DNA of 42,442 nucleotides from Lentisphaerota bacterium (GTDB taxonomy: Bacteria; Verrucomicrobiota; Lentisphaeria; Oligosphaerales; JABHEG01): the NCBI GenBank assembly GCA_018676675.1, contig JABHEG010000326.1:1-42442 (forward strand), read 5' to 3'. Numbering within the stretch: the first letter of the stretch is position 1; each line of letters begins with the position of its first letter. The notes under the pieces were generated by a model. That model was not told the DNA's origin. It made no database searches and saw only the letters and a list, made by a program, of their open reading frames with translations. A program made the position numbers and the translations under genes. Shown piece by piece: positions 20,101-26,804 of the stretch.

Positions 20101-22525
20101 AATGGACACCATTTCGATCAACGTAAAGCCCACTGTCAGCCACACCGAGCCCATCGTGGTGAAGGCGCTTGAAACGGAAAATCATACAGGCATTTTCCTG
20201 GCGAAAGTCTTCCCCGTTACAGGTGAACCGGAGCGCGACACCGAGATCAAGGTGACGGCTGATGATGACCTGGAGGTCGCCTATCTCGACAGGCACAACA
20301 CCAGTCACGGCATCCCCTGGGAACGCAAAATCGTGGTTGAGCAGTCCTCGTTCATCCAGCCCGAGTTGCGGGTGTTCGATGTCAGTGTGGCAGAGATCGC
20401 TGAAGACGAGCCGGGCGGGCGCCCGGCGGGGAGACGTTTCGAGAGGCGGTCTGCTTCTGACGCTGAAATCCCGCCGACACACGATTTGATCATGACTCGG
20501 CCGGCCCAGCCGGATTACACGCAGCCTGCAGGGGTCCTTCTTGACGCCCCCATCACTGTGGAGGTGATGGCGCCCACGATCTCTCTGGCCCCGACAAGCG
20601 AGGCTGTCCTCTATATCCAGACTTCAGCTGGACGGGAACTGCAGGGAGTTGACGAGGAGGACCCATTCGACATCACGGCACCGGGTACCGTAACACTTTC
20701 CGCGACCCCGGGCGAAGTCAATCTCGCTGGCAACATACCCGCCGGCTGCCGGGCGATCGTGGTGAAGAACGCCGCAAGCGATCTGGACGCTGTTTCGGAA
20801 GGGCGCTTCACATTCGTGGTCCAGACTCAGCTCGGAGGACCGATGGACAGGCCCAAACTCGGAGACGATGTCTTCGGCAGAGCCCAGCGCCAGGACGCAC
20901 GCGGAGGGCGTCGGGGGGGGATCAGTTTGACCGAGGAAGAGCAGGAGGAGGAGGAGCTGTCGCGTATCTTGATGGTCAAAGGCAATGACACGATTTACGC
21001 CGGTTTTATGTACACTGATTCCAAAGGGCAGGAGCAGTGGCTCACGCAGGTCATCAAGCCCACAAGTAGCGTGATGCTCGACGCTATGGACAGACGCTAT
21101 GAAGAGATCGTGGACGGTGTACATGTCGGTCAGACCGTTTACTTCCGCGTCATGGATTGCAGCAAGGACACGACGGCTGAACGTGACGAGATCACAATCG
21201 CAGTGTCGACAACCAGTGGACAGAATAGGGATCTGAGGCTGGTGGAGAGTTTTGAGCACACGGGCGAGTTCCGCGGGTTCCTCAAGCCCGTCTTCATAGA
21301 GGAGGAGGGAGTGAGTCAGCCGGCCGTTCAGGGGACCGGCGCGGAGGCGAAGGCGGATGGAGCCGTGCCAACACCAGCGGGAGGAACTGAGGAAGAGGAA
21401 GCGGCACCGGCGGCGGACGAGCAGGCGCAGGATGTGGCACTCGAGGACGAGCCGGCTTCAGACCAACAGGACCCGACGCTCCCCGCTGCGTATGGCGATG
21501 TGATCAAAGCAACCTACCGGCAAACGCCCGAATCCGACCCGCTCGAGTGCGAAGTCGAGATCTACAAAGGGTCCGACGGTCGAGTTGTGCCGTTCACCAA
21601 GCAGTACGAGGATCCGCGCATCGGGTTCCAGACCCAATTCGCCATCGCAGAAGCCTACTTCGAGCTGGCCAAGAAGCATCGCGCGCTCGGCCAGGACGCC
21701 TTGGCCAGACGCGAAATCGCGCAGGGCCGAAGGCTCCTGGAGGAAGCGATTCCGGAATTCTCTGACACCGAAGCACGGGCCCAGGCCGACTATCTCCTGG
21801 CGACTCTCTCGCTGGAATTCGCCGATGACGCCAAGGACCCGAGCTACAAGGATCGGTACCACATGGATGCGGTCAGCCGATTCACCGATATTGTGGCCGC
21901 CTATCCAGACAGTCCCTACGCCCCGAAGGCCCAGTTCAAGAAGGCGTTGGTCTACGAGAAGATGGGGCAGTTCGAGAAGGCATGCGAAGAATATGTGAAG
22001 CTTTCATACAAGTACCCGGACAATGAACTCGTCGCAGAGACGATGGCACGGTTGGGCCAGTATTTCTGGCGCAAAGGGAAGGAGGTCGAGGCCGAGGCCG
22101 AGGAAGAGGAAGATCTCGTCGAACGCGAGAAGAAGAAGCTCGAAGCCGGCCAGACTCTGACCATTGCTGCTGATGTATTCGGCCGCATGTCCGATCGTTT
22201 CCCCGAACACGACCTGTCTGAAAAGACTCTGGTGCTGTCTGCTCAGGCCTACGCTTTGGCCGACAAGTATGAGAAGGCTGCGGAGGTGTTCGAGAAGGCC
22301 ATTGAGACAATCGAGAAGGACAAAGACCTGGCAGCCGAAGCCATGTACTGGTACGGCGACTGCCATATGCGTATGGGACGTGGGGGCAGGGGCGGTGCGA
22401 ACTCGTACGTCAATGCCTACCGCATGCTCAAACGGCTCACGTGGGATTACCCGGAGAGCAAGTGGGCCAAATTTGCCCGCGGGCGACTGACCGATCCATC
22501 ACTCGAACGACTGGATCAGAACTGA
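14183..22525 (+). CDS. Giant exported TPR-beta-TPR protein (2780 aa)
   Basis: Roughly 305-kDa protein. A basic, Pro-rich head (1-57) precedes one hydrophobic segment (about 58-78), which could be a long signal peptide or an inner-membrane anchor. Then comes a long alpha-helical region with scattered TPRs (about 85-1320, clearest at 1190-1320). A beta region follows (about 1356-2375): L-Q-V-L-G-G-D at about 1400, D-P-D elements near 1506 and 1970, E-T-x-x-H-S/T-G-I-F motifs, and a G-D-R-I-S-I-T-Y-N-D. An Asp/Glu-rich linker (about 2380-2440) leads to C-terminal TPRs (about 2472-2770). The order repeats that of the preceding 751-residue protein. Start is uncertain: GTG at 14183 directly after the previous stop, or GTG at 14195. 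No enzyme motif seen. It is probably a periplasm- or envelope-spanning scaffold of the ExbB/ExbD block. Confidence 0.85.
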   Translation: MLVIVKQTQFGPEYPPHLTVAPAPSYVACSGAPRQGQSRSPQPRRFTGHPRVRPWGARLGLLIGFALFIVGVPWATVAQEEKSDKTEAFKELLSSLQKAEGGDMTAEQARKLLETAKEVGEPYAASLVVRDYLKTTLKPDPQVLRLAGENAILAGDAKAAIARYKAFLRVRGPGPESSDVAADICFLLVDFLGYEEDAFRVQAKNGSRVRHTTRAKKYDRWVLDMALRKKDLAAMGERFALILADKTPVEQERTHYWGYLDALIHELRLGSPATYATLPSLKKIVPLVRDPERKVRSDFYRLHLQYLATSAGKENRVLEKNFEAVARAANAYFDSSSSLPTLRDIIYVFTANHQASKWQDQRHQKQAFLKAAFAKLSPGDQAWLCGWKHGRWLWEDEQWAALATEFPAFLPYCDDAVTRRFLPHLTAHEQFKKQAGALQESTSRYAAVVTSVAAAQEFDARVKALMQTHGWHLPFDELYWIISEDLWPIHKRLAGVTVADEQAAFSKAVADYANTYFIGSPIALMAPRAAGQVVVECFRHWRESGTAAASLGKLFEKLSWIPYSDSDRDHIIEPLAEELAAWQKALIKSGASGSEAATVAEVKDLLGRALPSAPAFDPAKAPSELARELAFTVVAVREKDQEKFVEHARKVHALIGDLDAAKPLFGGAALTSIATNYLEAFDTFDFQCDLLESCLATFEPGKPNRAVHIVFDRVVDERWPSCWQVPRGDEAKAKQLSALLGAAVSRLADQDKFSSILFSWFRGTRNGRGWRDYGTGLDVMAKLVERKTLLRHDCRPRDAKRSVTWNYMRLLVHEFPSLHRGEYRASTYFDDMFIEEARASNRVDWRYWDFGHDKEFKIRTYVAELLQASQTVQFGAPFDSAEDFWRWSDRCIREGPQQGKLLAYLEQTYGKTRFDEDALGAGYFKANLELTDGATRKDFFTNLAQFVSRAAEHPFRFSLPSMAPLSSLSNPADMTDAELDTLCSVFTPELTMKGGRRDWRKRAFYEPLISVTHEALLAKDRQPDLYRAIPYLWAIARDMNQAEVFRLLGRNTAALFEDNQFSLAAVYSITGLNMVGPLLPEDVRTQLMATRSKAISNIGGVIPVPKTDPRYPIYAAQTAFFSGNLEAAWMLYLESPPTFIAMFKDLDPGFSIWVIDKNTEAMDFQSADSIARQMMRWFDTVAAGFDPEIRGRLLCAYADIAFARKEYPRARAQYERVIAGDEFEGTRAQGDAELRVAEIDRLTKDFDEAIEKLEKLTQRRDRHLQTEAFYQLALVKYDQEEFLEAGEYLDRVFMRNPEHPDGRILQGSVYLKRKKLLEATEIDLGIATAQRVLVPGTPLKVKLEDRNLAVMRRASATEVRVWTDSDDEEKFFLFPFGDSKTRFEGSLLTELAPATKGDGTLQVLGGDRVHYDFSEAFKDASGIEGTIPMVLNVVTDGELVASSGKLMTKEEREEALLEKVLRARLEARARARGRGSDEDAPGDDIALSTVRAEDQVKPGNSISVRVVDPDRSTTTEKDVVTITVATSGGDGLRAFSLAETDTHSGIFEGTVPTAPAPASAFASDTEEGRSPNSAVSSKQLPPWRGVPDGKRPKILGVDLKDNVALGKLIVDAKEPGHAIKGFMLQTSLNGRDFFTRAMWPMKMPVWNGAFTLEVVRAPKGLSGGFANLAEIGGAGGEHGYKVYDSPKSAEIPLGPVVNRNASLLKLEPDSWFVARLRGAFYQPERAVRTVRLEPSQAGRTSVQYTFSLDQRVSDNLKTPHVIRRILPKGVHILEVLVYADRRAKPELKLLWDSPGVAELVPIPVEEFDPKKHPEIREAVYRPPATVLVDDEKTKFTTEFQPDTRARMVRLVMTDFEGDAPAVNRIHLTDTEWKVVLPLDHDFTQMEENDTLEVVAGDRISITYNDPTFISPEQEFQEAFLDVTFHDAELHACFVEYEEGRQGKEAVYIPMHRFLAGEPVTLFIQDPDLDVSGEMDTISINVKPTVSHTEPIVVKALETENHTGIFLAKVFPVTGEPERDTEIKVTADDDLEVAYLDRHNTSHGIPWERKIVVEQSSFIQPELRVFDVSVAEIAEDEPGGRPAGRRFERRSASDAEIPPTHDLIMTRPAQPDYTQPAGVLLDAPITVEVMAPTISLAPTSEAVLYIQTSAGRELQGVDEEDPFDITAPGTVTLSATPGEVNLAGNIPAGCRAIVVKNAASDLDAVSEGRFTFVVQTQLGGPMDRPKLGDDVFGRAQRQDARGGRRGGISLTEEEQEEEELSRILMVKGNDTIYAGFMYTDSKGQEQWLTQVIKPTSSVMLDAMDRRYEEIVDGVHVGQTVYFRVMDCSKDTTAERDEITIAVSTTSGQNRDLRLVESFEHTGEFRGFLKPVFIEEEGVSQPAVQGTGAEAKADGAVPTPAGGTEEEEAAPAADEQAQDVALEDEPASDQQDPTLPAAYGDVIKATYRQTPESDPLECEVEIYKGSDGRVVPFTKQYEDPRIGFQTQFAIAEAYFELAKKHRALGQDALARREIAQGRRLLEEAIPEFSDTEARAQADYLLATLSLEFADDAKDPSYKDRYHMDAVSRFTDIVAAYPDSPYAPKAQFKKALVYEKMGQFEKACEEYVKLSYKYPDNELVAETMARLGQYFWRKGKEVEAEAEEEEDLVEREKKKLEAGQTLTIAADVFGRMSDRFPEHDLSEKTLVLSAQAYALADKYEKAAEVFEKAIETIEKDKDLAAEAMYWYGDCHMRMGRGGRGGANSYVNAYRMLKRLTWDYPESKWAKFARGRLTDPSLERLDQN

Positions 22526-22553
22526 TCTGCAATGTATGGGGTGGGGCCGCTGC

Positions 22554-23153
22554 ATGGCCAAAGACGACCAAACCAACATGGATGACTCGGCCGAGGAGAT
22601 GCTTTGGCGTCAGGTAGCCGGGCAGCTGGAAAGAGCCAACCGGCTGGTCTCTGCCAGGGCCAGGCTGCTTGAGGAAGAGAACGCGACCTTCGCCAGGCAA
22701 CTTCGCGAACTTGGCGTTGAGGCAGCGGCAAACTCAGCGACGGCACGTGAACTGCCCCCACCTGCGCTCGAACCGTTGCCCGGTGATTCAGAATCACGTC
22801 AGCGGCTGAGCTCGGCGGAGGCAGACCTGCTCGCCGAGCTCAGCCGCGACGAGCCGGTATTCTGCCTTGTTGCCAGCACCACCCGAGTCGACACCGGACG
22901 CTGGCTGTCCGGCAGCACTCTTTGGCTCGGTGCTCTCGCAACGGAGCTGCTCCTGTTTGCGGCAGGAACGAGGGCCTTCTGCGAGAGGATCCCGTTCTCG
23001 TACCTGCGCCGGAGCCTCTATAACCACGTAACCGGTGAGCTCGTGCTGGCCCCGGCTCGAGATTTGACCATCTGTAAGGCTGAGCTGGCCCCCTCGGAAG
23101 CGTATCAACTGCTGGCCCAGATTTACAGTGACAGTGAGGAGGATGAAGACTGA
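22554..23153 (+). CDS. Coiled-coil and PH-like domain protein upstream of exbB-like gene
   Basis: 199-residue protein without signal peptide or clear membrane helix, so probably cytosolic. Residues about 15-55 are a heptad-rich coiled coil. After a Pro-rich linker, the C-terminal half (about 95-190) has the strand pattern of bacterial PH-like domains (W-L-x-G-x-T near 115, then L-x-L-F-A-A-G-T-R, then S-L-Y-N-H). The family assignment is tentative. ATG at 22554 has GGGGTGGGG a few nt upstream; an in-frame ATG at 22536 is the alternative. Its TGA (22151+1000, i.e. 22151 is not meant; stop bases 23151-23153) shares one base with the ATG of the ExbB-like gene, so the two are translationally coupled and may interact. 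Confidence 0.75.
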   Translation: MAKDDQTNMDDSAEEMLWRQVAGQLERANRLVSARARLLEEENATFARQLRELGVEAAANSATARELPPPALEPLPGDSESRQRLSSAEADLLAELSRDEPVFCLVASTTRVDTGRWLSGSTLWLGALATELLLFAAGTRAFCERIPFSYLRRSLYNHVTGELVLAPARDLTICKAELAPSEAYQLLAQIYSDSEEDED

Positions 23154-23833
23154 TGCTCGAAAGACTTATCATGGGCGGGCCGTTGATGGTCCCACTGATG
23201 ATCTGCAGTGTGATGGCGCTGACGGCTGTTTTCGACAGGTGCTGGGCCTTCTATAAGTACAGCAAGGTAGACGTCCGCTCGCTCAGGGCCAACGTGCTGG
23301 ACCTGCTGATGGAGGACAGAATTGAGGACGCATGCGTGCTCTGCGCGAGCACGCCCGGGCCGGTGGCAGCCGTGCTGCTCGCGGGACTGCAGTCTTGCAT
23401 AAAGCTTCTTGGGAAGAGGCGCTCGCCCGAGACGATTCGGATGATCATGGGTAAGGCGATGGAGGACTTCTCCCTTCACGCTGTGAGCGCGGTCGAGAAG
23501 CGATTCGGCATTCTCTCCACCGTGGCGAGCTCCGCGCCTCTGTTCGGCATGGCCGGAACCGTCACCGGGATGATCGCTTCATTCTCCGCTCTCGAGAAGG
23601 CAGCCGCGCTTGACGCGGCCTTGGTCGCTGGCGGCATAAAAGAGGCCCTCGTCACCACCGCCGCGGGGCTGCTCATCGCTCTCCTGGCCGTCATCCCTTT
23701 GAATTTCTTCACCGCCAGAGCTGATCGCATCGTGCTCGATATTGAAGAGGCGTCCTCCGAGTTACTGGACTTTGTCCTCACCCAGCTCGAAGACGATGAA
23801 GAAGATGAAGATGAAGAGGAAGAGGAGGCCTAG
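23153..23833 (+). CDS. MotA/TolQ/ExbB-family proton channel protein
   Basis: 226-residue inner-membrane protein of the ExbB/TolQ family, which forms the pentameric stator or channel that uses proton-motive force with ExbD/TolR. Three membrane helices are visible: about 8-28, 118-145 and 162-188. The family signature G-M-A-G-T-V-T-G-M-I (132-141) and G-I-K-E-A-L-V-T-T-A-A-G-L (161-173) place the conserved channel Thr residues. The cytoplasmic loop is about 35-115. Unusually, the C-terminus ends in about 14 nearly all acidic residues (from about 213). The ATG overlaps the previous stop by one base (TGATG), and two ExbD-like genes follow after 5 and 0 nt. This makes a complete motor module for the block. 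Confidence 0.93.
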   Translation: MLERLIMGGPLMVPLMICSVMALTAVFDRCWAFYKYSKVDVRSLRANVLDLLMEDRIEDACVLCASTPGPVAAVLLAGLQSCIKLLGKRRSPETIRMIMGKAMEDFSLHAVSAVEKRFGILSTVASSAPLFGMAGTVTGMIASFSALEKAAALDAALVAGGIKEALVTTAAGLLIALLAVIPLNFFTARADRIVLDIEEASSELLDFVLTQLEDDEEDEDEEEEEA

Positions 23834-23838
23834 AACGA

Positions 23839-24246
23839 ATGGCACGACGTCGCAAAAGAGGGCCGCAGGAACTGCCCGTGGCGTCCTTTGCCGACATCGC
23901 CTTCCTGCTCCTTATCTTTTTTATCCTGGTGACGAACCTGAACAGCGACATCGGGTTCGAAGCGGACTTGCCGTCCGGAGAGAAAGGTGAGACTCAGCAG
24001 AAGAAAGCGATTTCCGTCCAGATCCATGACCGTGACATCACGCTTAACGACAAGAAGGTCAGCATGCAGGAGTTCGAGGCGAGTCTGCGGGCCATGGACT
24101 TGGCGGCGAAACAGAATACGGACGACAGGGTCGTGTTGCTTGAGGCAGCAGGCAAGGTGCGCTACCAGGACTACTACGAAGTGATGTCGATCGTGAATGA
24201 TGTGGGTGGCGTCATCGCCATTGTTCGGGCAGCGGGGGCGGAATAG
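23839..24246 (+). CDS. ExbD/TolR-family protein 1
   Basis: 135-residue bitopic protein of the ExbD/TolR family, partner of the ExbB/TolQ channel. A short basic cytoplasmic end (M-A-R-R-R-K-R) is followed by one membrane helix (about 17-36). The helix carries Asp19 in P-V-A-S-F-A-D-I-A-F, the position of the proton-accepting Asp in ExbD. The periplasmic domain (about 45-133) has the usual ExbD ending, with a D/V-G-G-V-x-x-I-x-x-A pattern. It starts 5 nt after the ExbB-like stop and abuts a second ExbD gene, so all three are surely one transcript. Paired exbD genes are common in PVC bacteria and other Gram-negatives. Confidence 0.93.
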   Translation: MARRRKRGPQELPVASFADIAFLLLIFFILVTNLNSDIGFEADLPSGEKGETQQKKAISVQIHDRDITLNDKKVSMQEFEASLRAMDLAAKQNTDDRVVLLEAAGKVRYQDYYEVMSIVNDVGGVIAIVRAAGAE

Positions 24247-24654
24247 ATGCGGCGCAAACGCAAGCCAGTCACCGTCCCTGTGGCAAGCATGGGTGACATC
24301 GCCTTCCTGCTGATCATCTTTTTCATTCTCTGCAGCAATTTCGTCAGAGAGTCCGCTGTCGAACTGCAGCCGCCGCGGGCCGAAGCACTCGCCCCGTTGA
24401 AGGAGACACAGGTGTCGGTATCGATCGACAAGGAGGGCGTTGTCCGACTTCAGGGCGCTGTTGTCTCTCGATCGAAGGACGTTGAGTGGGGCGTCCGGGG
24501 GTTGCTCGCAAGGCGGGCGACCGAGACAGGACAGACAGTGCTGTTCAAATGTGATGAGAACGTTGAGAAGGATGTGTTCGAGCCCGTTCTGGACGCTATA
24601 GCCAGAGGCGGGGGCATTGTGGGCGCGCTTGGAGAGAAGCGCAAAGCCCAATAG
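24247..24654 (+). CDS. ExbD/TolR-family protein 2
   Basis: Second 135-residue ExbD/TolR-type protein, starting on the base after the first one's stop. A basic N-terminus (M-R-R-K-R-K) and one helix (about 15-33) carry the conserved Asp17 in V-A-S-M-G-D-I-A-F. The periplasmic domain covers about 40-130. It differs clearly from its neighbour outside the membrane segment, so the pair may form a heterodimer in the channel rather than being a recent duplication. The next gene, the TonB-like adaptor, begins 37 nt on. Confidence 0.93.
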   Translation: MRRKRKPVTVPVASMGDIAFLLIIFFILCSNFVRESAVELQPPRAEALAPLKETQVSVSIDKEGVVRLQGAVVSRSKDVEWGVRGLLARRATETGQTVLFKCDENVEKDVFEPVLDAIARGGGIVGALGEKRKAQ

Positions 24655-24691
24655 GTGTTAGGGATCCAGGATCCGTTCGGAGATGCGCCAA

Positions 24692-25180
24692 ATGGCAGAA
24701 GAACATAGCGGAATACAGGACATCTTGCCGGATGAACTTCTCGGCGTCTTCTCGAGGACGGGAATGGGCAAGTTCCTCGCTCTGGCCGTGGTCATCCACG
24801 TCGCCCTCATCGGCGGCACTTCGGTCGGTTACATCCGTGACAGGCTTGATCCGGTGGGTGCGGCAGAACGCCGTAAGCAGGAGGAAGCGGCGCATCAGGC
24901 TGCACAGAAGCAGGCAGGTGCAGAGCCTGCGTCGGCGGCCGCGCAGACGGCGTCTACTGAGGGAACGGCCGTGACACAAGGCAGCCAGGGCGACGCACAA
25001 CAGGCAAAGGCCCTGCAGAAGGACGCTGGCGATAGTGCCGTGGGCACTGAGTCAAAGATACTCGAGGCGCGCAAGGAAACGCCCATGGTGAAACGGCTCA
25101 CGGAAGTGGCCTCGCCGAAAGAGCTGCCCAAGAAGCCGAACGATCTCGGGATCAGCATTGAAGATACCAACAAGTTCTGA
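24692..25180 (+). CDS. Short TonB/TolA-like transmembrane adaptor
   Basis: 162-residue protein: a 27-residue cytoplasmic head, one membrane helix (about 28-47), then a polar, Ala/Gln/Lys/Glu-rich tail. The helix reads F-L-A-L-A-V-V-I-H-V-A-L-I-G-G; its His36 sits where TonB and TolA carry the His of the S-x-x-x-H motif that contacts ExbB/ExbD or TolQ/TolR, with Ala32 in place of Ser. The tail (about 50-160) looks like the disordered linker of such proteins but ends without a recognisable TonB C-terminal domain; it has a short K-x-L-P-K-K-P segment near the end. ATG at 24692 has GGAG 9 nt upstream; the in-frame ATG at 24683 is touching that site and is less likely. The family call is inference from helix and position. 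Confidence 0.7.
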   Translation: MAEEHSGIQDILPDELLGVFSRTGMGKFLALAVVIHVALIGGTSVGYIRDRLDPVGAAERRKQEEAAHQAAQKQAGAEPASAAAQTASTEGTAVTQGSQGDAQQAKALQKDAGDSAVGTESKILEARKETPMVKRLTEVASPKELPKKPNDLGISIEDTNKF

Positions 25181-25226
25181 CTGAAAGTACGCTGAGCTCA
25201 CGCATGCTCAGCGCGAACCAGACCAC

Positions 25227-26804
25227 ATGGGATCCCCGCTCTGCACAAATCGAATGTGCTGGACGAGCGTTCTGCTCACTGCCCCGCTCGTCCTGCTGGC
25301 CGGTGCGCTCCTGAACGGCTGTGTCCTGCTGCCTTTCTTCTGCGGGGACCTTGCTGCGGCGAATCCGACGGTCGGGATTGTCTTCGGCCGGGAAGGCGTT
25401 GCTCTGCTGGTGCGGACCCTCTCGGTTTGCTGCGGGATCGTCGGGGCACTGATGTTCCTCACCGCCTTGGCGGGGACCCGACCTCGCCCCAAGGTGCTGC
25501 CCTGCATTCGCTTCTGCTCGACTCTCAGCTACGTGCTTGCCGTGTTCTACGGCTACGCGGTAATGCGTGTCTCGGGGTTGCTGTATACGCACGAGCTCGC
25601 GGTGGATGGTGTGACGCTTGACAGTTTGGGGCTCTTCCGTACACGATTCCTGTTCCTTGCCCCCGCCGCAATTCTGACCGCGCTCGCGGCGCTGTTGCAC
25701 GTCTGCTCGTGGCGCAGGATGGTCATCGCCCTGTTCACCGGGCACTACGACGAACGTCCAGCGGCGGGCGATCGGATACTGGAGGGTTTGCGGACACACG
25801 GCCCTGATCCGCAGTACCGCAAGAGTGTCTACAGCAGCGTGTTGGCACACACCATGGTGATTGTCGTCCTCCCGTGGCTTTTGCAGTTCGTCGGTTGCGT
25901 GGAGCCTTACCGAATCCCCAAGGGGAGCGGGAACCCTGTTCTGGCTCTCGTTAAGATCGTCAAGCCCAAGAAGAAGCGGGACAAGCAGTTCGTACTGCGA
26001 CCGAATGCAGCCATCTACTTCCACATCCCGGACCTTGACGAATCTGAGATTCTTGAGGCCGTGGAGCGCGAATCCGAAAACACTTACGGAGCCGACCCGA
26101 ACTCAAAGGCGGGCAAGATGGGGGATGGCGGACCGGGCGGCGGCGGCTGGCCCGACGGCATGGACAGGGCCGTTGTGCGTTTCGTCCGCCTGCAGTATTC
26201 CGGCCGTAATTGGGATGACGGCATGGACTCGCGTACCCGGGCGGACATCAATTTCCTTGAGGAATTCCATGAGCTCACTGGTTTCAAGGTGGCCGACCAC
26301 TCGGAGAGCCATCCCGTTCGGTACCTCGAGAAGTATCGACCCGGCACTGCGCCGCCGTTCGTTTATATGACCGGGGACGGGAGCATCAACTTCCCCAGCC
26401 GAGATCTGCGCGTTCTGCGTGACTACCTGCTGGAGGGCGGCACGCTCTTCGCAGATTGCGGCAGCCCGCAGTGGGACCGGGCTTTCCGCAGCTTTGCTAC
26501 GGCCCTGTTTCCCGGCGGACAGTTGCGGGTTGTCGCCGATGATGACCCGATCTTCCAGTTCCCGTTCGTTTTCCCCCATGGCGCTCCGCCGCTTTGGCAC
26601 CACGGCGGCCGCCAGGTCTGTGGGATAAAGCACGGCGGGCGGTGGGTCGTTCTGTATCACCCGGGCGATGTCAACGACGCTTGGAAGACCGGTCACTCTG
26701 GCCTCCGACCCAAGCTGGCGCAGAGCGCCTACCTTCTCGGGGTGAACATCGTTTACCACGCATTCGCCAACTACCTCGAGGCCACCAAGAGGCACCGCAA
26801 GTGA
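25227..26804 (+). CDS. Multi-pass membrane protein with C-terminal DUF4159 domain
   Basis: 525-residue inner-membrane protein. About five hydrophobic helices are visible (12-35, 60-82, 95-118, 140-162, 210-228). A basic stretch (about 245-262) and a Gly-rich loop (about 298-310) lead to the DUF4159 domain (about 317-520). That domain opens with V-R-F-V-R-L-Q-Y-S-G-R-N-W and contains H-P-V-R-Y-L, P-F-V-Y-M-T-G-D-G and L-R-x-Y-L-x-x-G-G-T-L-F-A-D. DUF4159 proteins are often exported or membrane-linked, with no established activity; the fold is thought to resemble a glutamine-amidotransferase-like alpha/beta domain. The next gene's GTG overlaps its TGA (GTGA, 26801-26804), so the two are translationally coupled. 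Confidence 0.85.
   Translation: MGSPLCTNRMCWTSVLLTAPLVLLAGALLNGCVLLPFFCGDLAAANPTVGIVFGREGVALLVRTLSVCCGIVGALMFLTALAGTRPRPKVLPCIRFCSTLSYVLAVFYGYAVMRVSGLLYTHELAVDGVTLDSLGLFRTRFLFLAPAAILTALAALLHVCSWRRMVIALFTGHYDERPAAGDRILEGLRTHGPDPQYRKSVYSSVLAHTMVIVVLPWLLQFVGCVEPYRIPKGSGNPVLALVKIVKPKKKRDKQFVLRPNAAIYFHIPDLDESEILEAVERESENTYGADPNSKAGKMGDGGPGGGGWPDGMDRAVVRFVRLQYSGRNWDDGMDSRTRADINFLEEFHELTGFKVADHSESHPVRYLEKYRPGTAPPFVYMTGDGSINFPSRDLRVLRDYLLEGGTLFADCGSPQWDRAFRSFATALFPGGQLRVVADDDPIFQFPFVFPHGAPPLWHHGGRQVCGIKHGGRWVVLYHPGDVNDAWKTGHSGLRPKLAQSAYLLGVNIVYHAFANYLEATKRHRK

Noticed and set aside
18788..20482. 564-codon minus-strand open frame
   Set aside because: Antisense to the beta region of the 2780-residue protein, whose D-P-D and G-D motifs show the plus strand is the coding one.
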